Below, in pieces: positions 10,573 to 22,900 of a DNA stretch of 64,000 nt. Source of the DNA: Dipylidium caninum. Its lineage: Eukaryota; Platyhelminthes; Cestoda; Cyclophyllidea; Dipylidiidae. Every line of letters starts with the position of its first letter. Within the stretch, counting starts at the first letter, position 1. The translations under genes and the position numbers were made by a program. The stretch spans positions 1-64,000 of the forward strand of contig QEYB01000956.1 of assembly GCA_017562135.1 (NCBI GenBank). The letters run 5' to 3'. Below the pieces are notes generated by a model. That model made no database searches. It was not told the origin of the DNA and saw nothing but the letters and a program-made list of their open reading frames with translations.

Positions 10573-13367
10573 TATCTACTCCGCCTTCCACATCCTTGTC
10601 AACCGTTTCGGTAAGTGGTCATTCTGTATGGGCTGATCATTGGCACATCACACAGAGACAACTGTTTTAATTCAGTTCTACGTTATTTTCACAGAACTCA
10701 CCTTTCTCCACACTAATTAAAAAACCCTGAATGGCCAAAAGCATGAGCATAGCATTTTATCTTAGCCATTCTGCTTTTTTCAACTTTAAGCAGGTTGTTG
10801 TTCAGTCTGCGGTAGCATCACGTACAGATCCCACCCAAACTACCAAAGCGCCAACGTCGACACCGACGACAGACACTACCGTCAGCATCAACACTAGCAG
10901 TACTAGTAGCGGTTGTGTACGATCTCAGCAAATACCATCGCTCCCACCACCGCCACGAGGGCCGGTAAAATCGTGGTCTCCGAGCTCGGTTGCAGAATTC
11001 GTGCGAGGCACGCCTAGTTGTGCGATCTACGCTGATGCCTTCAAAGAGAACGAGATCGACGGCGAGGCACTACTCCTTCTCACACCATCTCACTTCGTCG
11101 ATGATCCGATTCGAATGAAGATCGGTCATGCGCTGAAACTTGCTCACCGAGTGCGACAAGTCGTTGACACGCCATCAGATTCTTCTGCTTCCATCGGCGG
11201 AAATAACAGTGGTGGTGGCACTGTTTGAGATGGCTTTTCGCTCCATCTCTAGTATTTCTTTTGAACTGTCCTCATTTACTAGCCTCCATATGTACAAGTC
11301 GGACAATTTCTGACTCCCCATTCTCCACCCTCCATGTACAGATGAAAATTTTCCGTCTTCTTCAGCCTATCAGTCTCGCCCTTATTGAAGTAACCAGAGT
11401 GAGACGGTGTCCTGCCGTCACCCTCATATAATGCTATTAGCTTTTTGAGCATATTAACTGTCAGTGTCTGGGTGGGACTTAGGCATCTCTTTCAAGAAGG
11501 TCAGTGGTCGTCGAGAAGGCAGGTGAGCTAGCATTTACATTTGTTGTTAAGACATCCAAAAGTGAAGGGTGTGATGGTTCAGAGCTTTGTTCTGTTGCAA
11601 TCGCTCGTTTGCATCATTTGAGATTCCGAGATTTTCCCGTGCAGGTGAGTTTCTTGTCTTCATGGTACGGTCTTCCAGAGCGCGACTCGAATTTTTTTCC
11701 ATAACACGAATTCGTGTTGGGGATTAAAGGAATGTCGAGTGAACTTACGCATCATCGATGGGAAAGAGGCGCCTCTTGATCCTTATTATGCATTCGTCAA
11801 AGTGGGGGTTGCTTGCGGTTCGGGATTGCACGAGTCGGGCCAAGGCGTACGCGGGTTCGAGTGTTTAATTTTCCTTGGGCGTGGTTTGGATGCGACTGCC
11901 TCTAAATATCCTGACAGTTATGAGTATAAATGGTGTGAAGACATGGAAACTGTCGATACGTGGCATCGGAATGATTTGTAGGTAGAAGGAAATGGCAGCT
12001 GGAATGCTTTAGAATGACCGAATTACACTGTCGTTTCTAGGCCGCATCCGGACTAAGGCATTTAAAGCGAGTACGAAAGTTACTTGCAGCATGGGAAGAT
12101 ATCTCACTCCTTAAAATTTTGTTACAAATATTCTGATTTCTGCAATTTATAACGACAGGAAAGTTGGTCGACTTGGTTTCCAGGTGTGATGGTGATGCCC
12201 ATCTTAAACTAGGCCTTAGCCTTTGTGGTTACTCATGGAGACGGTTTGTAAAATTTTATGTCATAAACAAGAAAAGCGCACTCGTAAAAATTCATTCCAG
12301 TTCGTAACTCAATAATTACTGTGGCTACAGGTAAGGGACCAGATCTTCTCCTGGTATTTGAGAGAAATTCGTCTTTTTTAGCATTTTCGGTCCTGGGTCT
12401 GTTATCCGGATGTTCTTCTTTGATCACGAGGATCCCTTTTACCACATCAGAGATTTCCAAAAGGGTATTTGGTTGGACCTGTCACAGCCATATTTCCTGC
12501 CCATTTGAAGTTGCACGGCGTGACCATTGTGGAACGGTCTGGTGAACTTATCAATTTTCAATAGGACAAATTTGAGCAAAGTGATGGACGAGAAAGTGAA
12601 TCACACGTCGACTCAAAGATTGATTACGCATTCAAATGATTAGAAGTTGAATGTGATATCAGGGACCTAACTCCACTCAGTAATTCATTTTTCAACGGTT
12701 GGTCAAAAACCACCTAACCTGCAGTGGGAATGGGGAGAGGAAAAACCTCTTGGTACCTATCTATTTTCTTTGACATGAGATTTCAAGTTAGTTACGCATA
12801 GACAAAGATTAAATTACCGGTTAAATTTTGTTACGATTGTCGTTTCCTTTTTCTGACGTCGAAGACTACATTCGCCCTGATATAGGGAGGAAAGTGCGTC
12901 GAAGGAGGGAACAAGAAAGGGTTGATCTAAATTGTTTGCGCACTGTAGGTCACCTCATTCCACATTTAGTAAAATTGCCGGCTTGAATACGTGATTGAAG
13001 AATTGTGCAACGAATAATGATTCAACTGATTTCATCCGCGGAAGATGACCTAAAGCTGGTTATTACAAAAAACTGAAGATTTTCTTTGTGACCATTGCTA
13101 AACCGAACTGGAATGGAATAGAGGAATGGGTAAAATGAAATGATCTACACAATACAGACCGTTTGGGTATTTTCATTGTTATTTTAACACCGCCTATGCC
13201 AAGGTGGGGGTCTGGAATCCCAGATGATGTATTCCATGGTGGGTGATATACTGCCCAGCTCGTGCGAAAATCGCATGGTTATCGAGTGGGAATTGCAGAA
13301 AATAGAGAGCAGAGATGATATTATTTCCTGCAGCACGAAAGATTTGATTTGAAGTGTTGCAACAATG
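10573..13367. repeat. Right arm of the large inverted repeat
   Basis: Reverse-complement partner of the left arm, separated from it by about 7.65 kb that holds exons 1-10 of the polyhomeotic-like gene. It begins with the last ~38 bases of exon 10 plus its GTAAGT donor, then the intron, the SAM exon and the downstream flank. It lies between the divergent 5' ends of the polyhomeotic-like gene and CFAP47, where no such coding sequence is expected. Confidence 0.9.
10806..11228 (+). CDS. Intact SAM-domain last exon of polyhomeotic, on the opposite strand
   Basis: An open 140-residue exon from an acceptor ('gttgttcag') to TGA. Residues 1-55 are Thr/Ser/Pro-rich; residues ~57-119 are a SAM domain with 'SVAEFVRGTPSCAIYADAF', 'EIDGEALLLL' and 'MKIGHALKLAHRV'. 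The pattern 'EIDG-ALLLL...(K)xGxALK' is typical of Polyhomeotic/SCM/MBT-type SAM domains. It joins in phase 0 to exon 10 of the polyhomeotic-like gene, but that gene runs on the other strand, so as assembled it cannot be cis-spliced to it. Only the last ~38 bases of exon 10 accompany it. Either it is the well-sequenced version of the true last exon placed by a misjoin, or a real inverted duplication. Confidence 0.8.
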   Translation, partial: SAVASRTDPTQTTKAPTSTPTTDTTVSINTSSTSSGCVRSQQIPSLPPPPRGPVKSWSPSSVAEFVRGTPSCAIYADAFKENEIDGEALLLLTPSHFVDDPIRMKIGHALKLAHRVRQVVDTPSDSSASIGGNNSGGGTV

Positions 13368-13900
13368 TGTACAGTAAACTGCCAAATGGCTAACTTTACG
13401 TACAGTATTTGATTTGTTAAAAATTTAATAAAACTCGTCACGCTAGAATTCCTGAGTTTTTGACATTTTACTAATTAAATATTGTAGGGCTTAGTTTTAA
13501 TTAACGAGGTGACCTTACTGTAAATAGTAACAAGACCGGTTGTCCTAATAGGCCTCAAATCGGTATGTGCGGCTTTCCAAAAATAGCCTTGTAATTGCGG
13601 TTGGAAAAGTACCTGTCAGCTTCGGCTTTGCAATCACGTCAGTTTCAAAGGTTTAAAAAAGTGGTTTGTGCACAATTAAGAGATTAGGAAAGATCATAAA
13701 TGATCATGTGAGGGAATTCTGGGGGGCTGTTTAACGTATGAATATAAGGGTTCCATTCTAGCATTGGATTAATTTAGCTTTATCTGCAGACATAAATTAG
13801 GCGCACTTGTTGAATTTGTCCCGAAATTTATCGCCCGACTATTCGCAAATTAACATATTTAATATTGCTAACTCGTTACTTTCTTTTGCACAGCGAACAA
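13368..13900. other. Upstream region of CFAP47
   Basis: Between the repeat arm and the first CFAP47 methionine I see no coding signal. A pyrimidine-rich acceptor-like sequence ('ttcttttgcacag') ends just before the presumed ATG, so a 5' untranslated exon or a trans-spliced leader site is possible here. Confidence 0.4.
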
Positions 13901-16900
13901 ATGAATTTATACGGGCGTAAGCGAGTACAATCTGACGTCGGGGTAATGCCTTTGAAATCTCTTATTTTTCCTCCTGTCTTCTGCTCGGAATCCTCGCTAA
14001 TAACAGCTTATTTGTACAATTCCACATCAAATACGCTGGAATTTTACGCGCGTATAACAAGGAGCCGTGAAGTATGTATATTCCCCAGTTCCTCTGTTTG
14101 ATTTGCTTCCCCACACGCAAATAAGTCATATGTATTATCTTATTACTTAAGGAAGTCTGGAAAAATTTCACGACTAAAGTGGCTATAACCCCAAATTCTG
14201 GTAAAATAATCGCCAAGAATAATATTGAAATGAGGTTAACATTTCTTGGGAACACTTTACCCGAGGAAAGTGGATGTGCTTCCCGACATCTGGACACAGA
14301 TTCCATCTCCCTTTCTGGTTATGTTGAAATAGCCTACAGGAAATATGGTAATGAGCCTGAGTATCATTCAATGGATTGGGAGAATGAAGAGTAACCCCTC
14401 TTAAACCTCTTATCAATATAATTCAAATAAAGTAGAAGTTGAAAATACAATGCTAAAAATTATGATTTCAAAGTATCGAAGACCTTCTTGCTTTCTTTGA
14501 AACTGGAATGATTAGCCCTTGACTAACTTTTTCCTGGATGACTTGATTACTTTATCTTAAGATATGATATTAACCAACTGTCATGACTTGTTTTCCTTAT
14601 TTGGCATTTGGTCTCCTAAATGTACTTTTAACTCGCACACTTTGATATCACTTAGGGGACGATATGGTCTATGAAACAAAAATCTTAAAAATCCCCTACT
14701 GTGCCGTCTTTGAGACAATGTCAGCAACACTCAAATTTGAAGCCCCAGTTACATGCAGGCATCAATCTAAAGCCATCGATTTCGGTGTCTGTTCCCTTAA
14801 ACACAACACTGCGAGACGTCTTCTCATCGGAAATAACTCTCCTAGATTACAAATCTTCTTCAACTTCTCTAAAGTGGCACATTTTGTGTTCACGCCCTTT
14901 CGCGGTTTGGTAGAACCTGGAGGTAGTCAAATAATTTCGGTCTCCTTCGTCCCACACCAATTAGGTAGTGCCTCTTTGATTATTTCACTTGCAATCCCAT
15001 GTTATAGGTCAACTTTCTTGCCAAACTAAACTTAGTATACTGGGAAGATCCTCGAAAATTCTCCAAACGACGTGGTTAAAGCTTGTTGGAACCGGAACTC
15101 AATTTGCTGAACCCATCGCCGAACCACTACCAGTGGAGTTCGTTGAAGTTAAAAGACTTCATGGAGTTGGGTATAAGGCATTGTAGGTTGTTCCATAAGT
15201 ATGGCTTGATGTTCTAGGCGGGGTGAAGAAAATGATGAGGACTGCAAATTGCTTTGTAAGTTCCAAATAAAGAGTTTTTACGTTATTAGATCCTGAGATT
15301 CTTGATTTCGGAAAAGTGTGCATAGATACTATTGCTGTTAAAGAAATTAACATAAAAAATTGTTCTAAAAAGTCGGCTATTGTTGAGCTCATTCTCAGTT
15401 ATGCGCAAAATCGAATGAGAATCTCCCCGGGTCAAATAATTGATTCTCAACAATGCCATAATTTTGGGATATCTGTGTCTCCAAAGTCGCCGGGAATGTT
15501 CCAAAGGTTAGTTGGATATATGAGATTCACATAACTTTGTGGGTTTTTGCCAACCAAACGACTGTTCGTTCTATATCTTCTTAATAAGATAATATTGCGG
15601 AGAGTTTCTTTAGTATATTTCTGATGTTTGTTTTGCTTCCAGCATGGTAAATATCCAAGTTGATGGCAAGCCTTTCAGCAGTATTCAAGTGAAGGCTCTG
15701 GCAGAAGTGCCTAGTCTGAAAATGGATGTTGAAAAAGTTACGCTTAAACTGCGGAGCGGATCGACAACTCTTGTTTCAACAGAAGGACTGCGGGAATTTG
15801 TTTGCTTAAAAAATGAATTAAATACGCCAATTTCCTATAAATGGACTTCAGATAACCAAATAGGAGAACTGAAAATTACTCCCGAGGCGGGTCAGTCATT
15901 AAATAGTCCGTCACTTTAATTAAAAGGTTACCACAATTTTATTCGGCTACGGCTGTAGGTTATTTGTTTGACGCAGTGATTAGGTGAGATTAATTGACGT
16001 CTCGATTAATTCTTATTTTATATTAACGCCTTAACTGTTAATATTAAGCTAATAATGCCAGCTTTTGGAAAAATATAGATCTAGCAGAATGTAGATGAAA
16101 TAAACGATAGAGCGACCGGCTGACTGATCAACTACTTAGCCGTCAGAACTGGTGATTTGAGGATGGTATAGCCGAGAGGGCGAGCTGGACAGCCGCGACC
16201 GAGGCTTATCAGTGGGAGTTGGAAGTAAAGCGATAGATTCCCCCCTTAGTGTACGGTTTCCTAACGCTCTTCATTCAAATCCGCCCGGCTAGCTCACGGT
16301 GGCATCTACTGACTGCCATTGTATTGGTAGTTTTCTACGTATCCAGGGAATTGCCCACTTTTCTGAGACAATACACTAATTAAAAAATTAGGGTTCATAT
16401 TGGACGATAATAACAACGTTACTATAGACGTCTTTGTATGTGTCACAAGCCTGTGGCTAAAATCACATCGTTGGTAACGCAGAATAATGAATAAGCTGAA
16501 TAAATTCCCTTTTCCTTCGACTAAGGGGTGGTGCCAGCTCTGACTTCCCAGAATTGTGAAGTATCTTATCATTACCACTTCGGTGGAAGATATATTCCAC
16601 CGACCTCTATTCCCATTATTCTGTCGACCTTCCTCAACGATTCGCAGACCGTAGGAAATGCGAAAAAACTTCACGTTGACGTATATTTCCCACCGTCGAA
16701 ACTGTCTTCCCCATCAAAGAGGATAAAAATGGGAGATATACCGTATGGCTTGGAAAGCACACACTTCTTCACGCTTCAAAATGTCGGCAGAGGCCCGGCG
16801 TTCGTGGAGATTTGCTTACCGAATACTAGTGATGAAATGCGAATTGAAATTAATGAACGTCAGACTGAAATTCGGGGCTACGAAGACGCGAATTTCAAGG

Positions 16901-19900
16901 TATAAATAATTAACTTCTTAACTAATGTGAGAGTAGGAAGATTTGTGAGGTTAACTGATTCATTAATTCAAAGCTTGCTTCGGTTAAAGAAAAGCGCTAA
17001 AACCATTCAAGAGAATGTCGATTTAGACGTCTTCCTTGACAAGCCTCGAGGCTGTGCTCTAGGGAGCTCTAATCGAAAAACTAGGGGTGATAGGCATATA
17101 ATTTAATAAAACCGAGGTAGGACATAACCTGTTCGGTAAGTTCAGAAAACTTCACTGTTTACCAAACGCATAATTCATCTTTGACCTCGCAGAGCTTGGT
17201 GGCCAGCCAGTCTTGATAGACTTTAAACAAGCCCTGCCATCTATCTTCCACGTTAATAAGTGTTCAAATTATCTAATTCACTTCCGTAGGTCACTTGTTG
17301 GGGTAGGAAGACAGGTTACTTTGAAGTACCCCTTACCGTTCGACAAAACGGCAAAGACGTGATGGTCTTGATCCTCCAGGGAACGGTGATTTTCCCTACA
17401 ATCCAAGTCTCGCCATCTCGCATACGATTCGGGATGGGAGACAACATAGCTATCGGTGAAGGTGTGGGCGTCCCTCTCGGCAGGATATCCGAAAGTACGT
17501 TTGTGGTGAAAAATACGGCGTCTGTAACTGCCCGAATCGAATTTGACTTCAGCGGTTGCCACTTCTTTGAGGTGAAGAGTGAAACCGACGACTTGTTGAG
17601 ACCGTTGTCTTCAAGAAAATACAAACTCATATTCAAACCTGACGAAGTAGGTCCTTCTGGAAGATTCTAGAATCCACTTAAAATATATAAAGGCAGAAGT
17701 GTGCACGGAAAGTCTCTCGCATCATTCTGTCTCATAGCACGTACTCCTTTGATAGCCAATTTATATGGATTATTAGTGGATTCAGTATATGGGAAAGCCA
17801 ATCTAAATGAACAGTTGAATGAGAGTGGGGACAGAAATTAGGTGACAACTAACGTTTAAGAAGTACAGTAATGTCTTGAAAATAACGGTGTATATCTACT
17901 TTTGTTTGAGTACCCTCTATTTCTGCGTTAATTCATCCTTATTTTTTACCAGTCTACTAATTGACTTTTCACCTTAGCTTACAGATTTTGACCTGCCTCT
18001 ACCGTTAATCGTAAATGGAGAAAAGTGTGAAAAAGCGACTTGGCGCGTGAAAGCGACAAGTATTCGTGCATTTGTCAACATTTCACCGACACTCATCACA
18101 TTTAAACGCCCCACGTCGGCTGCCGCATTGTGTCAGCTACTTCAGAAGGTAATAAATTCTCCATAGGCAATCAAAATAAGCATGCCTCACACTACTATTT
18201 ATGACTGTCTTATAGCAGAGTGCGATAATTTTCATCGGTCTGGTGTAGTCTTTCATTGTAATGGAAAATCGCCTAACGCTTAATGCACCACACACGCAAT
18301 GAGTTAAGCCTGAAAACTGCCTTTTGGGTGTTTTTTTAGAAAGTGTGCATCACTAATTGTACAAACGAGGTGGTGAAGTGGGAAGCAGAGACCTGGCGTT
18401 TGCCTTCAACAATATTCGCCTTCTCGGGAGAGTGTGATACCGAGAGACCACACGGAGTTCTTAGCCATTTCAACGAACAATGTCATATTCTTGTTAACCT
18501 CAAGCCAGAAGTGTTCACGTCACCCACAATGGCGGAGAACTTTGCCCATGATGTAGAGCAGCTGCATTATCATTGTGAAGAATTAAAAATTGTCGTGAAA
18601 ACTGCAGATGACCAAACACAAACGATGTCTGTTATTATCCATATCAAGAATCCGACAGTAAGCCTACTGTGTCATCCTTCTCGCGTGATACTTCCCCCGA
18701 TCCCACTTTGTACTCGTGTGGAAATTCCACTCCAACTGAAAGTGGAAAATGCTGAATGCTTATTCAAACTTGTCAAAGTTGGTTTTGTTACCTGGCGCGA
18801 GGAAACAGTCAGCGAATACCCCTTTTTGGTAGCATTTCCAGAGGGAAGACGTGAGTTTAAAGGAGACATTTGCCTTTTTTTCCTTCCTTTGGTGGCAGTT
18901 GGTGACTAGCGGTGATTAATGTTGCGGAAGCAGCCTTGAGTTTTAGGCACTAAAACGAGGTATCACAGTGTCCAATGACTTGCTCCGAGCTTCGCGTCAT
19001 TGTTTATCCCTAATACACCTGTTTGATTCTCCTTCTCTAGAATTTCGTCCAGATGCCGACTGCCAGGAGCTTAAGGTTCAACTACTAATTGAATCCTCAA
19101 AAGTCTTCACCATTTCCAATCGGCCTCAACCGCCCTGCCTGATATTTACAGTAAAATCGCTGGGAAGCACTCTTCCAGTTGAATCACACGTTTGTGTGCC
19201 ATTTTTGTTCTCTGTGGATTCCAGTCCCTTCAGCCTCGTCCACTTCAATGGGGCTGCTGATGCGTAAGTGAATGAGGCTCGTTAAAGGGGTTCCCACTAC
19301 AGGTAGTACACAGTGTGGGTGTTTTTGACCATGCAGACCTGAAGGATGTTTACTGCAATACCACGGGAGATTTGACTGGCGCCTTAGCGATATGGTGGAG
19401 AGATGGCTGCGACACTATGGCTTTCCCGGAGGCATTCATGGGTTGAATTTCCCCTCCGACTTTCAGAGGTATGCATTTACTTATGATTGAAAGACTTTCA
19501 GTGTTTATTTAACCACATTCTTGATGCATTATTCCGTCAAGCTGTCTGTCCCTTGACGACATCCGCCTGAGGACAGGACGTGGGGAAAACTGCCAAATAG
19601 TTCACAATCTCGGCGTTCTGGTTGAATGCATCGCCCACATGACACGTCTATGGAATCCACCCGGTGTCCCTCGGTCGATCAGACTACCGGTAGAAGATAC
19701 TGGATTCTGCATTGGAGCACTCTATAATCATCATGCGGCACTGGTTTGCTTCGTTGAAAGGTATGAGAGCTGACCAGATTCGGGAGGGCCGCCAAATGAA
19801 TCATTGCGTCAACTGAATCATTGTTAGAATCATAAAGTGGATGACTGATGTGAGATTTTGTAACAACAATGAGCTATTTTCTTTAGAAATCTGTCTGGAT

Positions 19901-22900
19901 ATAGCGAGAGTTTTGCGGGTTTAGTGAACCCCGAGAGAACAAACAGGTTAATATAACTCTATCAGGTGAAGTTGCAGGTCATTCTAACTTTCCCTTTCTC
20001 CCTCTATCAGTCAAGGCGGTTGCGTTGGACACATCGCACCAGAACATCTCATGAAATATGTCGATTACATGGAGTGGAACCATAGTAATCACCCAGGTGG
20101 GGATGACGAGTACTTCCGAGTGAACCTTCCAAAAGACTTGACTGAAAGTTGTAGCTCCATTATCCCAACGGCCATCGTGGCAAATAGCGATGGTGAAACC
20201 TGCCTTAGGTATCCCTCCCCAGCTGTTCTCGACAAGGAAACATTTGAAAGACAATCTAAAATTGCCTGGACGGATCTCTTCCTTCAACTACTGAAGGTAA
20301 GCGAAAGACGGTAGACACATAGCAACAACAAGTCCACATTGCGCGAATCTCGCCCATTTTTCCAAAGATTGCGTATGTTAGTACATCGTGGCAACGACGT
20401 TATTAGGCTTTCATCTGACTTCTCCCTCTAATAACGGACCTCTTATCTCGAGACATAACAGATTTAAGTTTAATTTGATTACGATGTCCACAAGTTTGTT
20501 TAAGCTGCATTCAGGTATGTTACGGTCTCTCAGTGGGCGAATAGTTTATATCTACACGACAACGAAACAGATCCAAATCATGGAACTTACCGGTTCGTTG
20601 TCATCACAAAGGATATGACAAAGGCACAACTTTTAACAAAACTCACTATCGCAGATCATAGAACTCGACGAGGAAAATGAGACAACTTTACTTCAGTGGA
20701 TGAAGATGTGCGTGAAAGACGGGTGGATAGCGTTATGTGAAGCAAATACGCAATTAAGTGAATCCAAAAAGATGCACATTCCGCAGCCAAGGGTGGAGAA
20801 TATTGAAGAAGATGTGAAGGATGGTCTCGTATTGGCTGCTATTATTGGAAACTATGCCCCTTTTATGGTAGGTAACTCTTCTTGTGACAGTTTTCACACT
20901 GTGACAGATTGAAGAGGTACTCTCGCGAGTGAATTTGAGTCCGCATAGCCCTCAGCTCCGCTTCCACAATGCCATTGAGGTAGTAAAAGCGGTGAAGATG
21001 ATGCAATTGGGAATAGACTTGACACCTGATGATATTTGCCATCCCAGTGCCCTATATATGATGTTGGTGTTAGCCAAGTTGAAGTGCAGCCTCCCCCAAT
21101 ACAAGGTGCTCTCGGAGATCGAGTTCAAAGGTTGTGCTAATTACTGATTGATGATGCGCGATTATGTTTATGCTAGGTGATTTGCAGACTCGCGTGATGA
21201 AGGAAGTAAGATTGGTGAATCCGACGAATAAATTGCTCCAATATCGATGTCGCTTCCTGGGGCGTGGGAAGAGACATTTCACTCTCAACAGAGGGTCAAA
21301 AGGCGGTCGGGACTTGAAGATTGAGTTGGTAGAAAAAAGTACAACTGATATTACAGTATGCTACACGTGAGTCGAAAAGGAGTACGTGCTACGTAGCCGA
21401 GCTTATGAGGGGTTAATGTCGCGTTCCCCCTTCGACAAGTCGTGTGTACCCTGAGTCAGACGACGTCACTTTACAACAATTAGTATATTTTACTGCATCC
21501 AATAATCTTCAGGGTTGGTTGCCTTCACTCGTCTGAAGCCTATCTTCTTTTCGTGTCGAAGAAGACCTCCCTTCCTAAAGGCGCAATAATGGTATTCAGG
21601 TTGGTTGGCGAAACAACCGGAGTTGGAGCGCATGTCGAAGTAAGTTACACCCTGTCAAGACTGAGACACTTGGAGTTGTCAATCAGGCCTACGCATTGTC
21701 AGTCAGCTGGCCACATTACTTAAGAGCGACTTTAATAATACTGCGACGGTGGACTTAGTAAGGCCGCAAAAAATCCGACTTCGGCATTGTTATCGTGGGG
21801 GATCCATCGAAATGAAGCATTAGGCGCTAAATGCGGTGAATGATGCCTGCAGCAGACCTCGGGCTCTACGCAGCCATGTGGCAAAGGAAGAAAGGAAAGA
21901 ATTAGCGTCTGACGGGAGTAGGACACATGCTCACCACCGGCGAGCGTGGGATTGTCACCTAATTCCACAAAGGCGGTTAGTCATTTGGTATATTTGACAT
22001 GATCAGTGGCAATTCTCCTCCGAAACACCAATGGTGTTGGCAAGAGGGATAGGAGGTCAGCGTGTTGCAAAAGCATCACAGAGGTGAGACAGGCGATTGC
22101 ATAGGATGCTATGCGTCGAAACAAAGGGGAAGTGATGTCAGTTAAAGATTGCTTCAATTGACATATTCACCTTATGACAGGAGACCTTCGAATTCACAAC
22201 TGCCTGCAACCGTCCAATTGTTCGACCGCTGCCAATCAGGAATCCGTTGAAGGAGGACGGTGATTTCAGTGTACGCGTTGTGGAGGCAATGCGTCGTGGT
22301 GCGGACGTGCCTGCATCCAAACTGCGTGGGTTCACCTGTGGAAGCACACAGGCATTCCTGCCCTTAGAAAGGCGGCAGAGGTGGAGGTGGCATTTCACCC
22401 CTTTGATGTGGGTGACTACAGAGGCCATTTGGTCTTCTGCAGCGAGAGTCTAGGCGACTTCGTGGTTGAATTGCGAGGCCACTGCATTCTGCCCACCGTA
22501 ACATCCTCCACCACCAAAGGTACGACCGAAAGAAGCCAACATACTGTCGTCCCCAGTAAAAGTATATCTTTCTACCTACTGTCAACCGAACTTAGTTCCT
22601 CTGTCTAAACGACCATCTACGTCGTAAGCAGTGTTGCTCACAACAACACCACCACCACCACCACCACTACCACGACCAAGGCCAACATCCGCATCATCAG
22701 CCTTTCTGTCTCGTGATGTTTGGTGACACAAGGAAGACGATGGTTGTGCCTAACTCACGAAACATGCTTCTTCTATGTCAACTTTCATGCTCCAACTCAT
22801 CGACCACAATGGCAAAAGCATGCTTAGAGGATAGACGCGGTCGTGGCAGGGAAAAAGAGAATGTCGGATATTGCGAGGTTCTTGTGGAGATGTTTCACCT

